A stretch of DNA of 64,000 nt from Malurus cyaneus samueli (GCA_009741485.1 CM019236.1:44572143-44636142), one strand, 5' to 3'; shown: positions 45,441 through 59,870, numbered from the stretch's first letter. Notes: generated by a model from the sequence alone, not told the origin. Program-made: numbers and translations.

Positions 45441-48400
45441 GGGAAGTTATTTTTCAGCACATGTTATGAAATGACTGTATTAATAGAGTTTTGCCCAGCT
45501 GTGATCTCAGACTGTCAAAAAGTGAGTTTCCCTTTGTAAATAATCTGAACTACATATAACACTGTAATCACTGCAGCACTTGAGGTCTAAAGACTTAAGA
45601 GGACCTGTTAAAAATTCTGAAAATTAAAATGATAAGCAGAAGTTTCATCTGTTTGTCACAAAAGTAACTGATCTGTTTTTCAGTGGAGGAAGATGCTAAT
45701 GCTTTTGAGCTGTTAATAGCAATGTATTTGTAGCAGCAATGGCAAGAATTTGATATCTTCAGCAGCAATACTGTCTGAAAATGCCCCAGCATCCTGTCAG
45801 CTTTTACTTATTCTAAAACAGGCTATTTCTTCCTTGGTACCTGTGTGTGAAGCTGCACTATTAGCACATTCAGCCCTTGCTCACAAAAGCAGTAACAAAA
45901 TATTAAAATACACATTTTTTTCTTGAAAGGCTGGTTTTAAAGGCACATTTTACAACTTAATTGTAGAATAGACAGCTGAAATCAGTTTATTCCTCCATCG
46001 GTGAGATTTATTGGATAGACTAGTGAGGTCCCATGGCAGTTGAAGAGTTAGCAGATGTACATGAATCATATCAATAACAGGGAGCACTAATTATCCTCTC
46101 TGTCTCTTTTCAGGTCCCATGGGAATGTAAATTAAACACAACATTTTGATCATTCAACTCCTAGGGAACAAACAGGAAAGGAAGCTGTCATTGACACTAT
46201 TTGTTTTACACTAGACACCAGAAAGAACTTTTTTTTAAACCATGAATTTCAGCAAAACAGCTATGCTGAAAAGGAATTTAAGGAATGAAAAGAATTTAAG
46301 CCAAATCATTGTCATTTAAAAGATCACATCAATTAACAATTTATCAAAAGAGGTTTCAGAGACAGCCATCTTTCACCAAGTTGTTTCTACATTCTACTGT
46401 TCTCTGATAAGCAGAGGTTTTATTGTGCTTTGTTTGACTTCTGTAATTGGAAAGTCAAGACTTTTTGGGGAATTCATTTCTACCAGGTATCTTCTAGTAC
46501 CAGATGATACCTCATTGTAGAGGTTGCTGTTAGGAAGAATTAAGTTGGCATGCAAGTAAGTAAGGCTGTATGTGTATGAGCTAAGAGGTGGAATAACTGA
46601 AATATTTCTGCATTGTGAGGATGATTTGACAGAAAATGAGGCATGAAACACAATTTAATTGTAATTAGAGTAAGCTGATTGCTAATTTTAGCCTACATTG
46701 AAAGATGTGGGGTTGGAGCTTTACATGAGCTGAGAAACTAAACTGAAAATTGAGATAATGATGTAAGCACACTGGAAAAACTGAGCATATATTTTAAGTG
46801 TGAAATTTGGCTCATAAAAATTACTGCATTCGTAAGGGTGTTTCTGTATTTCCAGTTTTGAAAATATGAACCAGTGGAGTTTAGTATGTTTTAGAACTGT
46901 GCCACTTTACATAGTTTTTCCACAGTTTTATTTTATTCAGATAATTTACACTCAGTTTGGAACAGAAAGAGCCGATAGGCTGTACAAAGATCTGGCTGAC
47001 ATGGGAACAAACAAATTGTGTTAGCCCTAATGCTGAAGATAATAAATGGTAGCCTGAAATTGAAGGAGACAGTTGTAATTTACTGTAAATGGTAGCATCC
47101 AGTGTTGAGTGCTGGGACAAGGGCCCAGTACAGAGCCACTGGATGGCTGGGCTTGGAATTGCAGTCTAACAAGGGGTAATGCACACATCCTTCCCAGGAG
47201 CTCTGCTTTCTTTGAAAAAAAAAGCAAACTTAGGAGGCTACCTACCCATATTTTTATGAGAAATGGTTATCTTCTGATATTTATGTTATTANNNNNNNNN
47301 NAAAATATTTATATTTTTTATTTATTTGTATTTCAGTGATTATCTGCTGAGTATTTGTATTAAAGTCAGTAGGTTTTTTTCAGTTTCCCTAGTCTTTTGT
47401 ACAATTAGAGTGGTTTTAATGACCATCCTGCTATTCAAGTATTTCAGAATCTCCTTGCATTTTCAGTCGAAATTCCCTTTTGTAGACATTTGAAAGCTCC
47501 CACGCCTTTGTGTCTTTGGCTTTTATCAGAACCTTTTCATGCTGAAGGTCATCCATGAACTATACCCACTTAATATGAAAGCTACATTGTGAGTCTTTCT
47601 GATCCATGGCTTATGGACATTAAGTAGAAACTGTGAAGAATGTGTTAGGGAATTTTGTGAATTTGAAGGAGGGATCATGTGGGTTTTGGTTCTTTTTAAT
47701 AGTTCACAATGCTTATCAAAATTTTTTAAACCTATCTTCCATAGGCCTTTTAATGTATTTATGCTGTTAATACCAATTTTTGTGGCCACTTTGTCAGTTT
47801 TTATTGTTGCCAGTGATAATCAAATGTACGTACAATCTTGCCTGTAGATTGTAATAGAGGTATTGTTTAAAGATGTAAATATTCTTCAATCTGTGGAACC
47901 CTGTAAGAAATTTGAAAATGATGAATGAAATAGGTGGCTATGAAATCTAAAGCAAGAGAAATAAAAATACCAGATTGCATTGTAGCGGATAGCATTTTGC
48001 ATGGAAATCAAGGTACTTGTTTCAAAAAAAGGAAAAGCAAAATTCTAGTCAGTCTTTTATTAATCTTTTATTTATCTCATTCAGCTGGAAAGGCTGAAGC
48101 TTAATGGTGCAGCCAATTTAACTTGCTTTATCTTGTAAGAAATAGCATTCTTAGTTGAAGGAAAAAAAGGGAACAGGAAGGTCCAAATATGCATCTCCTC
48201 ACTGGAGAATGGCAATTCAAAAAGGGAAAAATGAAAGAGGGAAAACAAAATGTCAAAGGAGTGCCCTTAAAATCAGATCCCTTTTTATATATCTCTGAGG
48301 GCATGTGTACATTAATGTAGGCAAATTGTTTGTGAGAAGGTGCAGACAAAGCAAGCTTTCAAGTGAGCAATAAAATCATGATCTGGTCCCTAATGTCGTA

Positions 48401-51029
48401 CTATAGTCAATGTTTTACTTTTCTAATGATTCTTCTCCAGAGCCTGTATTTTTCAAGAATACAGCACAGGCCTCATCCCTAAAATGGTCCGATTTCTTAA
48501 AAAATATTGTGTGCTGTCAGTAGCTCAATCAAATGAAAAGTTGAGGGACTTTCAAGCTCTTGTCAGTGGCCCTCAATGGAACAAACTACAGAAATCATTT
48601 GTTGTGTAACAGACAAGACCAGAGATGCTGTCTGAAACAGTTGGAGGGAAAGCCTCCAAAGACAAATGACTGCATTTCATACAGAAGAGCGCTCAGTTTG
48701 TGAGGTCATGTGAAACAAGGAACTCAAGATAATTATCGCTGCCTGATAAATATGAAGGGTCAATCTATTAATCTAAAACACATTTCTTGATTTTCTAGAC
48801 ATAAAAAGCTTTATTTTAGAGAAATAAAAAAAGGATCTCAAAGACACGTGCCTTACAAGAGAAGCATCTACAGAAAGGTCTGATACTGGAGGAAAAGTAC
48901 AGCTTAAGGGCCTTATCAGTGAGGGGATTAACCCCACCTGAAGCAGAAAAATAACCAGGGAGTGGGAAAGAAAACCCAAAGACTGCTGCTTTGTCAAGCA
49001 TACGATGGGGAAATAATGAGAAAACAACAGAATCTAAGGCTGTGATTCTGGAAACTGTCTTGGTGGAAGGATATTCATTTTAAGATAACAGAGCAGTGCT
49101 GGTTGATTTTAATTACTGATGACAGCCCCCACAGGCAAGAGTACAGTGAGAGAAAAAGGTGACAAAGACTCTTGAAACTTTCTGAGAAGGGCAAAGAGGC
49201 AGTGGAAGAGAAACTAGAGAAGCCAGGCATGTGAAAGCCAAAGAAAGAGGAATTTTGGAAGAAGGAGTAAGTGCACTGACATACCTAGAGATAAACGATG
49301 CACCATGGCGCCCGTTTCCTGGTGTTGTTCGGACAGGCTACAGAGAATTCACACTCTCCCCTCCTACCCAGCAGGTGGCATCCGGAAGACACAAATCATA
49401 TCACATTTCTAGTTTCTGTAAACTGTAACTTAGGAACTTTTTCAATGCCTTGTCTTCTCCTACTTCCCTGGGGAGACGTGAAAACAGTTTCATGACCAGA
49501 ACTTTTGACTGCCTAATGTATGACCTCTCCCTGTACTACAGCAGTCAGCAAAAAGAAAAAAAAATCCTCTCTGAACTAAGACTGACATTATATAAATGAG
49601 CATTCTAATCTACTAACTTGAGCAGGTAGTGGTACAGCAGAAAAATATTTCCTCCCAAAATATTGTTGGGATGAAAATTGTAGAGTATTGCCCAGAGGCT
49701 TCAAAAACATAAATGGTGTAGGATGCAAGAAGACTTTGTTATGGTTACCCAGGATAGTTTGCTTTTCCTATCTAAGAAGTCTTCAGAAGAATAATTTCTG
49801 CTCCTTTGGAAACATGAAAAAAGTTCTAAGTCAACCATGCTAAAATGTTTGATTAGTTGATTTCAGTACATAAATGCCATGACCTGCTATTTATTTCCTG
49901 AAATCTATTTTACTCAGAAAAATTAATCTATAGGAAAGAAGCTTCTGTCATGAAATCCATTCTATGTGAAGATTTTACAGCCCATTTATGCCCAAACTGC
50001 AGTCAATAAGCCACTTTTAAATTTGTATCTCTTATTAATGTTGGATATTGGTTGTTCCTATGCCATTGCTATGATTGATTCTCAATGCTATGTATTTCTA
50101 ACTTTTTTTTTTTTTAAATGGATTGTAACTGCTTTTTAATTTTATTGGCAATTCTGTGTCATTTTAGTACAAGGCTTCTTGCTGGGAACAGGAAAAGGCT
50201 TCCTATGCTGCAGGAAGCATGCCCATGTCAGGAAACTGTATTGCTGAATAAAGAAACTGTGGGAAAAGAGCCACAGACTGTGCAGAAGCAGAGGTCGTGA
50301 TGGAGAAGAGGTTAAGAGGTCTTATGGAAGATTCTGGCTTCAAGAACATGAATGTAAAAGTGTACTGAACGTAGTGTATGTAGGGTTTGTTTTGGGAGAC
50401 AGACACTGCCATTGTGGCAAGTGTTGGAACTTTGTAAATTCAGGCATTAGGAGAATGGCTTCTGCTCTGTCTGTAGAATTGCCAAGAAGGAGTAGGTGCA
50501 GTGCTTTTGTGACTGTCAGGGGTTGACAGCTCTGTCAGATGATCCTCTAATTGGGCTGAGCCTGAGCCCTCAACAGCACCAGGATAAAGTAGCAAGTTAT
50601 GAAGGTGTGAGACTCTGCTGTGATCTCTTTATGACACTTAAGCAGTGCCTGACTAGAACAGAGTCTGTTGTGGTTTTGCTGCGGTAAAGTGAGACTTGCT
50701 GGAGCCCTGGATTGAAGAAAAGAAAAATAAGGATCACAAGTGTCAGAGCAACCAACAGAGATACAAACCTTCCTTAGTGATGTTGTGCATCTGTAGAAAT
50801 CAGAGCTTGAAGATCAAAGGATTCAAATCACTGTGTGCACCAATGCTGACAAAAAAAGGTACAAAAATCGGGGTCAGTGAAGAAAAAATTTTCAGATTCT
50901 CAGGGAAACACCCTGGACAATGAAGAACTTATCAATCTACTGCAGCAATCAAATTCAGGAGCCATGCTTGCGGTTCCTGGGGCAGAAATGAGAATAAATG
51001 ATTTGAGTGACGATTTTTGGTTTCATGAT
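45441..51029. other. Intergenic, AT-rich, no recognised feature
   Basis: Includes a 10-N assembly gap at 47,292-47,301 and small A/T runs. Several short frames have no recognised similarity. The stretch 50,690-51,029 just before the CR1 may include degraded CR1 5' sequence, but I cannot match it. Confidence 0.55.
47292..47301. other. Assembly gap (10 N)
   Basis: Ten N characters in an AT-rich context. True gap size is unknown. Confidence 1.
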
Positions 51030-52724
51030 GGGGTTATTTCTACAGAGGAAGTGTTGCTCTCTGCTCTATCAAGGAATGCTGGTGTGGATGGAGCTCAGCC
51101 TGGGGATGGATGAGGACCCAATTGAGATTATGGGCTGGATTAAAAGGAGGGCGGGGACAGGTGACATCGTAGCAGGGGGCTACTATCGGCTGCCTGGTCA
51201 GGAGCACCAAGCACATGGGTCACTCTACAGACAGAGGAGCAGCCTCACATTCACCAGCCAGGTCCCCATGGGGTTGGAACCATCCAAATGAGACGCAATG
51301 GGATCAACACCAGGGCATAAGCAACCTGTGAGGTTTCTGGAACATGATGGTAACATCTCTCCACATGAACAGGAAGCCAACAGGAAGTGTGGGACCTTGT
51401 TCTCACCAACAGCAAGAGGCTGCTGGGGAGTGTGAAGCCCAAGAGCAGCCTGGGCTGGTGCCATGAAATGGTGGTTGAGTCCTCAGGGCAGTGAGGAAGG
51501 CACACAGGCAACTCATTACACTGGACTTCAGGAAAGCAGAATATGCCTCTTCAGGGATCTGCTTTGTCAAGTACTGGGGATATTCCCTGATGGAAGAGGG
51601 GCCAAAGAGGCTGGTGGATGTTCAAGATCACCTTCTCAAACTCAGGATCGATGCTCCAATAAGGAATCAAGCAAAAACATCAGGAGGCCTGCATGATGAA
51701 TGAGAAGCTCCTGGAGAACCAAATGTGGAAAGAAAGCACACAGAGGGTGAAAGCAAGGACAGTGACCCAGGAAAAATAAAGAGATTGTCTGAGCAGCTAG
51801 GGCACATTAGGAAAGCCAAAGCCTGGATAAAATTAACTCTCCAAGGACATCAAGGCACAATAAAATTTCTATAGTAATCGGTGATTAAAGGAAGGCTAGG
51901 AAACAATATGGGCTGTCCCCGGAACTAAACAGGAGACCTGATTACCATAAACATGGAGAAGGCTGAGGTTCTCCACGAATGTTTTTATTCACCTCCCCCA
52001 TTGAGTGCTCCAGCCACACTGCGCAGGCTGCAGAAGTCACAGAAGGTAAAGGGACTGAAGATCCACCTGATGTGGGAGTTCGACCATCAAAGGAACCTGA
52101 AGGTGTGCAAGTCCATGGGACTGGGGAGATGCATCCGTGGGTCCTGAAGGAACAGGCAGAGGAAGTGACTAAGATGAGCTCACCATACTTGAGAAGTTGT
52201 GGCACTCTGGTGATGTTCCCGTTGACTGAAAAGGGAAAACATAACCCACATTGAAAAAGGTATGTAAGGATGGAATGGGGAACTACAGGCCAGTAGTCTC
52301 CATGTTTCTGGACTTATCCTAGAGCAGATGCTCTTGGAAACTATGAATGCACAAAAAAAAAAAAAAATAAATAAAATTAAAATTGTAATTCTTGTGACCA
52401 ATGTCCTTCACTAAGTAATATTGCCCCACAAAATTGGTGGCCTTCTTCAATAGGGTTTCAGCAGTGACAGGATGAGGGGTAGTGGCTTTGAGCCGAGAGA
52501 GTGTAGTTTAGATTAGATATTAGGAAGAAATTCTTCATTGTGAGAGTGGTGAATCACTGTCACAAGTTGCCCATGGAAAGCTGTGGATTCCTGGGAAGTG
52601 CCCTCACAAGGCCAGGTTGGATGGGGCTTTGATCAGCCTGGTCTGGCAGATTCCTGGCTGTGACAGGTGGGTTGGAACTAGGTGGTTTTAAGGCTCCTTC
52701 AAGCACAGGCCATTCTATGATTCT
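51030..52724 (+). mobile_element. CR1 LINE copy: endonuclease region, start of RT and 3' tail, with RT body deleted
   Basis: In shifting plus-strand frames one sees CR1 ORF2 endonuclease sequence (LSLGMDEDPIEI, RRAGTGDIVAGGYYRLP near 51,085-51,190), later AHRQLITLDFRKAEYASSG (51,495-51,560), MEKAEVLHECF (51,953), VTEGKG and HGTGEMHPWVL (52,035-52,145), then NYRPV at about 52,283. An A-rich tract (52,352-52,380) follows, then from about 52,440 the CR1 3' end (ATATTAGGAAGAAATTCTTC ... CATTCTATGATTCT at 52,711-52,724). Most of the reverse transcriptase is missing. The endonuclease and linker part is unusually long for a bird CR1 remnant. Many stops and frameshifts; not functional. Confidence 0.87.
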
Positions 52725-55700
52725 TTAAATAAGGGAGCCTTAGGAAATTTAGTACCTTTCCCATTCTTGGAAAATAACTTATATTTGCACATATGTCATA
52801 ATTTCTTCATAAAAGGCATTCTTCAACTTCTGCAGTGTGATATAATTTAGTTGACATTTTGAGGATTTGGGCTGTCCCTCTGTAGCTTAAAAAACTTTGA
52901 TGTCTCCACACCACTCAGAAAGCAGAGCTGAGAAGTTACTTTGCTTAAATAAAGGTCATCAACTGATTACTTTTAAAACCTCCAGAACATACTACATACT
53001 TTTGTCTTCCTCAGTAGAAGAATGCTTCAGGAATTTTGATCATGAAGTCAGTTTACATGATCTGTTGGCATAGTGCCTGTAGAATAAATACAAACTACTA
53101 CCTTTTCTTGTTATTAACTTCTGCAGCTCTGAAGCCACAAAACACTGCAGAGTCCTCTGTATTTTACATTTACTCCATTATTTTAGAGTGCACAATATGC
53201 AAGACAGAAGTATCCCTGCATCCTCAGTTTCTGCCTGTTGTGAACAGAAGACAGAAATTTAAGTGGAGTCAGCCCTCCTTCAGCATGAGTTAACATTTAC
53301 ATACCAGGTGACCTGACGAGCTGTCGCATTACCACTTCAGCCTTGAGAGGGGAAATTTTTTTCAATGTTCAGCTCCTAGTTACAGAAAAAAAAAACTGTA
53401 AAAACATTGTGAAAAACCCTTTTACGTAAGTACGAGGCTGAAAGAGACAGAAGAAACGTCACAGAAAGTGAGTGCTGCTCAGAAGAAACACTGGGATGCC
53501 ACTGCTCAAGGATGTAGCATGCATTTTGTAATTGCAAGACTGCCAGAGACAGATCCTGTGTATCAGTTTTTCTTTGAAGTATTTTTAGCAGGTTTGTTTA
53601 GTATGTTTTTTTTTTAAGAAAATAGCATTTTGCATTACCTGTGTTTTATATGCCCCAAAATAGCTTCTTAATTAATTGCACTGAAATTTCCACACTTGCA
53701 AACTAGAATATTTTCAGAAAAAAAGTTAAAAATATTTCCTAGAAGATGGGGTTATTACGTATGTGAGTGTACCCCAAAATACAGGCCAAACTTCTTTACT
53801 CTGTACCTCGTGTGAGCATTCATTCTATTTGTACATGTATAATGAGAAACTAATTAGGTCACTGAGGTTGGAAAAATGTTCATGCTTTACTCCAAGTGCC
53901 TATTTAATATTAAGTCTTTGTTTAGGTGACAGAAATTCCTTCTCTTTCCAAGCATATATACCCATACATATACATATGTATACATATGTTAAATCATCTT
54001 TTAACATCAAGATGCATAAATAAATCTTAGAGAATGCTCTTGGACCATCCCCTCCTGTTCCAAAGCTGAGTTTGAGATGCCTAGATCTCTCCCTGCCATC
54101 ATTGGCTTAAGCTGTTATTAGCAAACTTCACTGACAGAACTTCTGCAAGTTCCTATCACCAACTTTTGCTACAACTGATTCCTGTTCATCTTTTGAAATC
54201 AGGTCATTTCTACAGTGAGGTGGATGAATTTAAGCTAAGTATCAAGCAACATTTGACTAAATCAGCTTTCTTCAAGGTCACGTAAGAATTCTCTAAAGGG
54301 ACCACGTTCTTTTACTTCTGTTTTTTCTAATATTTCTTTTTTTTTTTCTTTCTGGTGAGGTAGTGAGGTAGTGTTTTATTGCCATCAAAACAAAAATAAG
54401 AATATGCAGCCTTAAAGCTGTTCCCCATTTTAAAACAAACAAATTTTCTTGTCATCTTGCCTCCCTAGTGCTCTCATATGAGTTTGGCATCTAATTCACT
54501 GCTACTTCTGGAGAAAAAAAGTAAGGAAGTCACTAATGAGAATGGAAGGCCTTTAGTTTTAATGAAGAACATGAAATCAAGAATCACGGTTTCAGATGGT
54601 CTGGTGAAAGACTCCAGGATTTGTTTGTAATTAAGTTACTGAGCTCATCTAAAACTAATCTGTGCTTCTTTCAACTATTCAGTAAAACTAAGACTTTTGA
54701 AGGGAACAGTAATCTGAAGAAGCTTTTCCTAATACTGCTAATCAGACTCCCCACCCAATATGCAGCAGTGTTTGTTGAGGTCTTTCTGAGCTTCTGACAA
54801 AGTTCTGTCTACCTTTTTTCTGTGCCTTGAAACCCTACAGCAAAGAGAAGGATTTAGATACATGGAATGGAATTCTGCCTCCGGGAACTCCTGACTTGGG
54901 TTACCTTGCAACAGTCTTGGGTTAAAGAAAACTGTCAAAGATTAGATATCTAATGTTTACAGTGGTTTTTTTTTTAGACAAGGGAGAAAGATAGTTTTCT
55001 AGACTTTAGACTTAAAAACACTGATATTTTTTCCAGGACAAAGTATCCTCTAAGATATGCATGATTTTAAGTTACTTGCCATTTGCTGGCCTTAGTCCAG
55101 GAAAGTTTACTCAGGTCAGTACTTAAACATCTGAGTGGAACTTAAGGACATATTTCTAGGCATGATTAAGTGGTATCTTCACCTGAGAAGTTAACTTAAG
55201 TAATGTTTTCAAATCCTTTTTGGAAAATGAATGCTGTTTTTAATGCTGTTAATTTTATAGGTTTGTATTTTGCCTGTTGAAAATCATACACTTCCTAACC
55301 TTTTATTTGTAATTCTCTTTATTTGATTTTCACTGACTATTCTCTCTACTCAAGAGCAATGCCTTGTTTAAGTGCATGACACCATCTGATTTATTTGGTA
55401 TGACTGAGATGAAGTGTGCCGAATGAAATTCAAAAGGATGGGATTTGTGGTCCTATCTTAAATTAGGTAACAAAATAAACTGGAACATACATTTGAAAGA
55501 CCCTTCTGTGATTTTCAACCCATTGTTTTAAAGTAGATTTTTAATAGTGACAATGTCTCCTTTCATTGGGCATATTTTTGAACAATTTCAAAGACACCAT
55601 CTCAGCTCTGTCTGTAAATTGTTTTCTAAAGCCCATTTCTCTATGATGTCCTCTGCCTGTGTAAAAGGATTTTGGCACATCCTTGGCTGGGGCAGTTTGA

Positions 55701-58700
55701 GATCCTCTTTCACCCCCACAGAAGCAATGACAAAAATGTGTGGGGTCCTGCTCCTCTCTTCTTCCCACATTTACCTGTTTGTTCTACCAAACTCAGACCC
55801 TGTCAGTGCTTGTTTGTAAGGCAGACCCAGACTAGCTTGTAAATCCATAGCTGTTATGGAGGAGCTGAAATGTGGTTTCTGTCTGTTCTTTCTGCTTTTT
55901 AGTGGCTTTTTAGAGCTGTAGAGTGAGTGTAGCAGGAACAGTGGCTTCAGTGAAACTACTTGAGAGGACTGCTCTTTTGTAGTTCTTCCCTGTGACACAG
56001 ACCAGATCCAGCTTCTAGAAGCTGGCCTCAATTTCTTTAAGCATTGACAGTTAAACACAATATTATTTGAATTAGCAGATTGAAGAGAGCTCTTTTGCTT
56101 GTGTATATACTGAGGCAGACAGGACAACTTTTTTAGTTAGTATCCTAGGTGAATGATTTTTCTTTTAATTCTTGATTATTTTTCTCTTTGTATCAAGATG
56201 ACAAAATAGGGTGCATCTGATTTTGTCAGATATTTTTCAAGAAACAATGGATTTGCTACTAAGGTACAGTTAATTTTGCTCATCTTTTCTGTGTTTATAC
56301 AGAGCTGTGCCATTATTGCCTCTGATCACCTCTGCACTTGCTGAGTTTGTAACAGCAAATCCTGGAAAGCAATTCATAGAGAATCTCCAGGCTGGATTTG
56401 GACCTCAGCTGCGTTAGTGCTTGTCTTGAGCACAGGTCCTGACTCAACTGAAGTTTTTGAGCAATTCCACAAAAAGCAAGGATGTTCACAGAGGTATTAG
56501 TTGAACTGTTTGATTTCACGTGCTGGCAGGCATGTTTTTACAGATATCCATATTGAGTATCAAAATATTTTAGCGATATTTGGGAAATTTAATCCTTAAA
56601 CTTACTTGAAAAAGGATTCTTTTTGGTCCCTTTGAAATGTCAGTCTCTTCTAAACACATCCTTATTTTGTCTAAATACTTGATGCTATATTGCCTTGCAT
56701 CTAAAATCTCAGCTGTGTTAATATTGACATGATTTTACTGGTGACTAAGTAGAAGCTGAGATTTTATCTGCATAATATAAGTGTAGATATGTATTTCTAC
56801 ACATTTTATGTCTATTGTGTAATTCTTCATATTTGTAAGAAGAGTAGCATTTTTTGAACAGTGTCTAAAGTAATATACAACAATTAAATACCTAATGATG
56901 TCTTCATTTCTGCTTTTTAAGCTACTACTGCCAAAATGATGTGCTCCCAGATTTAGTGGTGTTTAGTTCTTCAGAAAATTAAGTCACTTCCATTTTAGAT
57001 CTAAATATGAGACTGAAAATCCTGGTTTCAATGCATAAACGCCATAGTTTTCAAAATGGCAAATCCCAAAGCTTCTGCTATTTCAAAAGTGACCAAATAC
57101 ATCATTTTACTTAGTATTAACACTCACAAAACTTTTGCTGTGTTGCAGATTGGAGTCAATTTTACTGGGATAAAGAAAAGTTTCTATTGCAGAAAAAATT
57201 ATATAGAATGCAATAAAACCAGGAAATTGATTATTTCTGGTGAACTGTCAAGTCAACTTTATATGGAAGTTTGCTCTGTAAGAGCTTGTGAAAGGTTTAA
57301 CCCAGCCAAGAATGTAATTTTCAGCATATTTTCACAAAGCTGGAGTCAGGTCAGAACTGTGCTCTTGTAATTCTTACTTATGGTTTGGGATAAATTGAAA
57401 GATGCTTTAAGATTTAAAAGTTGCTATTTGCTGTATTGTTATGCAAAATGTAATTTTGGTCTTCGGGCCATTCTCATTTTTATGGCTTTTTGAGGTATAC
57501 CATCTTACTTATATGTGTTCTTTTATAAAAAATATGAATGACAATCCACTGGAAAAATGTAGGCTTATTTCATTTTAAAGCCTGGGAGTGAATCACAGAA
57601 AGGTCTACATAACATGGCAAACCATAGTTTTTGTAAAATCTGCTCTTATGCTAATACTCACTTTCTCTAATGCAGCAAGTGCTCATTTTCACTGCCCTCA
57701 CCACTTCACCTTGCTCATACATCCAAAATTCTGTATATCTTTGTTATTAATTTTGTATTTTTTGTAATTGATTTTGACAGCAGTGATTCTAAAAGAGATG
57801 TTGCTATTCAAGCTGCTGGTGATAAAATTATATGCAAAAAAAAAGATTCTTTTTGCCATGATATGCCATGATTGCAAAAAACTGCCCATGATACTGTCCT
57901 TGCAATTTTCAGTAATTGTCTTCTGCCTTTAGGTTTCATTTTAACTATTGTCCTTCATAAGTTTTCATTGGTTTTTGTGCTTTTGTTCATTCATCTGGAC
58001 CTTCAACCAACTCCAAACTGCCCATTTCCCATTGTAAGTGCAATTAGAGTATTTTTTTATTTTCTCCCTAAATCACACATATGGAAATTAGCATATATTA
58101 CTAGACAGTTATGTATTTGTGTCTTTGGTTATTTTCCTTGATGTTGTAAGACACCCCTTATTTATGACTACATGAGATGGGATGAAATGTCATCACTGCA
58201 GGCACTGAAGGCCCGAAGAATACCAAGTTCTAATAAGTCACAATATTTTCTAATTTTAGTTTTAGTTTACAGTGTGGTGCATGTAAATAGAACTATTAAG
58301 AAGGTACCTATATCACATCTCGGGAATGGAAATATAGGTTCTGAGGAAACATAGAATAAACTCTTATCCTCCCTTGTTTTTCAAAAACTTGTTCTGTTTG
58401 ACTCAAAATCCCAAGAAGGAAGTTGCAAAAAAAAAAAATCTCAAATAAATATTTTTCAATGAAATCTCGAGTCAAATGAATGATCAAAGAACAAAATTAT
58501 AATGACAGAAAACATGAACTGCAGTCTGCATTTGTAATTCTGGTGGATGAGTTTTGAGTAATTCCCAAACAAAACATTTCTGTTCTGTCTTAAATTTTAG
58601 TATTGGCAGAAGCGATGTGGATAGAAAACTTGATATATTTGAGAGTTGCAAATGACAAGAACAGAATAGTATTGACCCCAAATACTTTGAGCATTACCAG

Positions 58701-59559
58701 GATGAAAAAAGGGCACTACTCACTCGAGTGTAAACAGACCAGCTCAAATTGCCTTGGTACCTGCAGTCTGCTTTGTGGCAAATGTGATTGCAATTTTAAT
58801 AAAGGATGCAAGAGGCTTTCTTGGAAGCTACACAACAGTCTTTGTTGACACTTAAGAGAATTTGAAAAAACTATGAACCGTAGAATTCATTTACTCCTCA
58901 CATTCTATGATTCATTTTGTGACTTAATTTATTCCAAGGAATGTTATTACCCCCTTTTTTTTCCTCAAAATGGATTAACAAGTACTCTGGAGAAGCCCCA
59001 TAGAGTAAAGGAATTAAATTTTGCCAAATGAAGGTGAGCCTTACGGACCAGCTGCAAGTCTTTAAAAGAATTAAAGGTGCAAACCAGTTGGATGATAATA
59101 CTCTTGGCATTCAAAGTACTCAGCAAATGCTCCCATGAAGGAGTGGTAAAGCAAATCACTGGAGAAGGAGTGTCTGTACTTGTTTAAACACAAAAACCAA
59201 AGACAGAATAAATAGTATTCACAGGGATGCAATCAATTAGTAAGACGCATTAATATCTTTGCTGAGCTCACTTGTGTTCATTACAAGGGTAGCTGCCCTG
59301 TAAAAGGGGATGATCAATCTGACGATACAGAGAAGTCAAAACAAAAGCAAACTGAAGAGCTGCAGAAGAATCTCATGCAGTAAAATTAATAATAAAGTGG
59401 CAGATATATGGATAAACTTTTAATAATTCATGTGGGGAAAAATCCTAGTTCTTCCCACAAAGCAATTCGAGATGATGTGACATAGAGTTCTATCAAATCC
59501 TAAAAGCTGCAGTCAGGAAAGGGCAAAAAAGCTGAAGGAAAGTCAGGGAGAGGAGCACA
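52725..59559. other. Intergenic, AT-rich, no recognised feature
   Basis: Long low-repeat AT-rich stretch. Only microsatellite-like bits are visible, such as ATACATATG repeats near 53,955-53,990. No exon or RNA gene was recognised. Conserved noncoding elements could be present but cannot be seen from one sequence. Confidence 0.5.
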
Positions 59560-59870
59560 GCTCTGCACCATGTCTCTGTACAGATCAGGGCTGGTCCTGT
59601 GTGCTATTCTGGTCCTCCCCTGTCAAAAGCTGCATCCTTGAAAAAGGTTAGAAAAGAGCAATAAGCATAATCACAGGTGCAAACCAAATTTTTTTTTTTT
59701 TTATTTTTTTTTTTTAGTAACAGGGACGATTAATAGACTAGAAACCTTACTCCTGGAAAACAAGTGAATGAGAAAGAAATAATGGAGCTTTATGGTGAGA
59801 AAATCAAAGAATTTAGAATAAGGATGACAGAGTGCCATAAAAGAGGAGAATGTCCTTATCTTTTTAATCA
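59560..59870 (+). mobile_element. Old CR1/L3-type LINE fragment split by a poly-T tract
   Basis: CTGGTCCTGTGTGCTATTCTG and AAAAGGTTAGAAAAGAGCAATAAG match the RT C-terminal end of ancient CR1-type LINEs (leucine-rich EYCVQFW-like and LEKVQKRA-like positions). After a T-rich insertion (59,689-59,715) similarity resumes weakly with ATTAATAGACTAGAAACC and GATGACAGAGTGCCATAAAA. Highly diverged; family uncertain. Confidence 0.42.
59689..59715. repeat. Poly-T tract
   Basis: An almost pure T run with a single interrupting A, about 27 nt. Confidence 0.9.
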
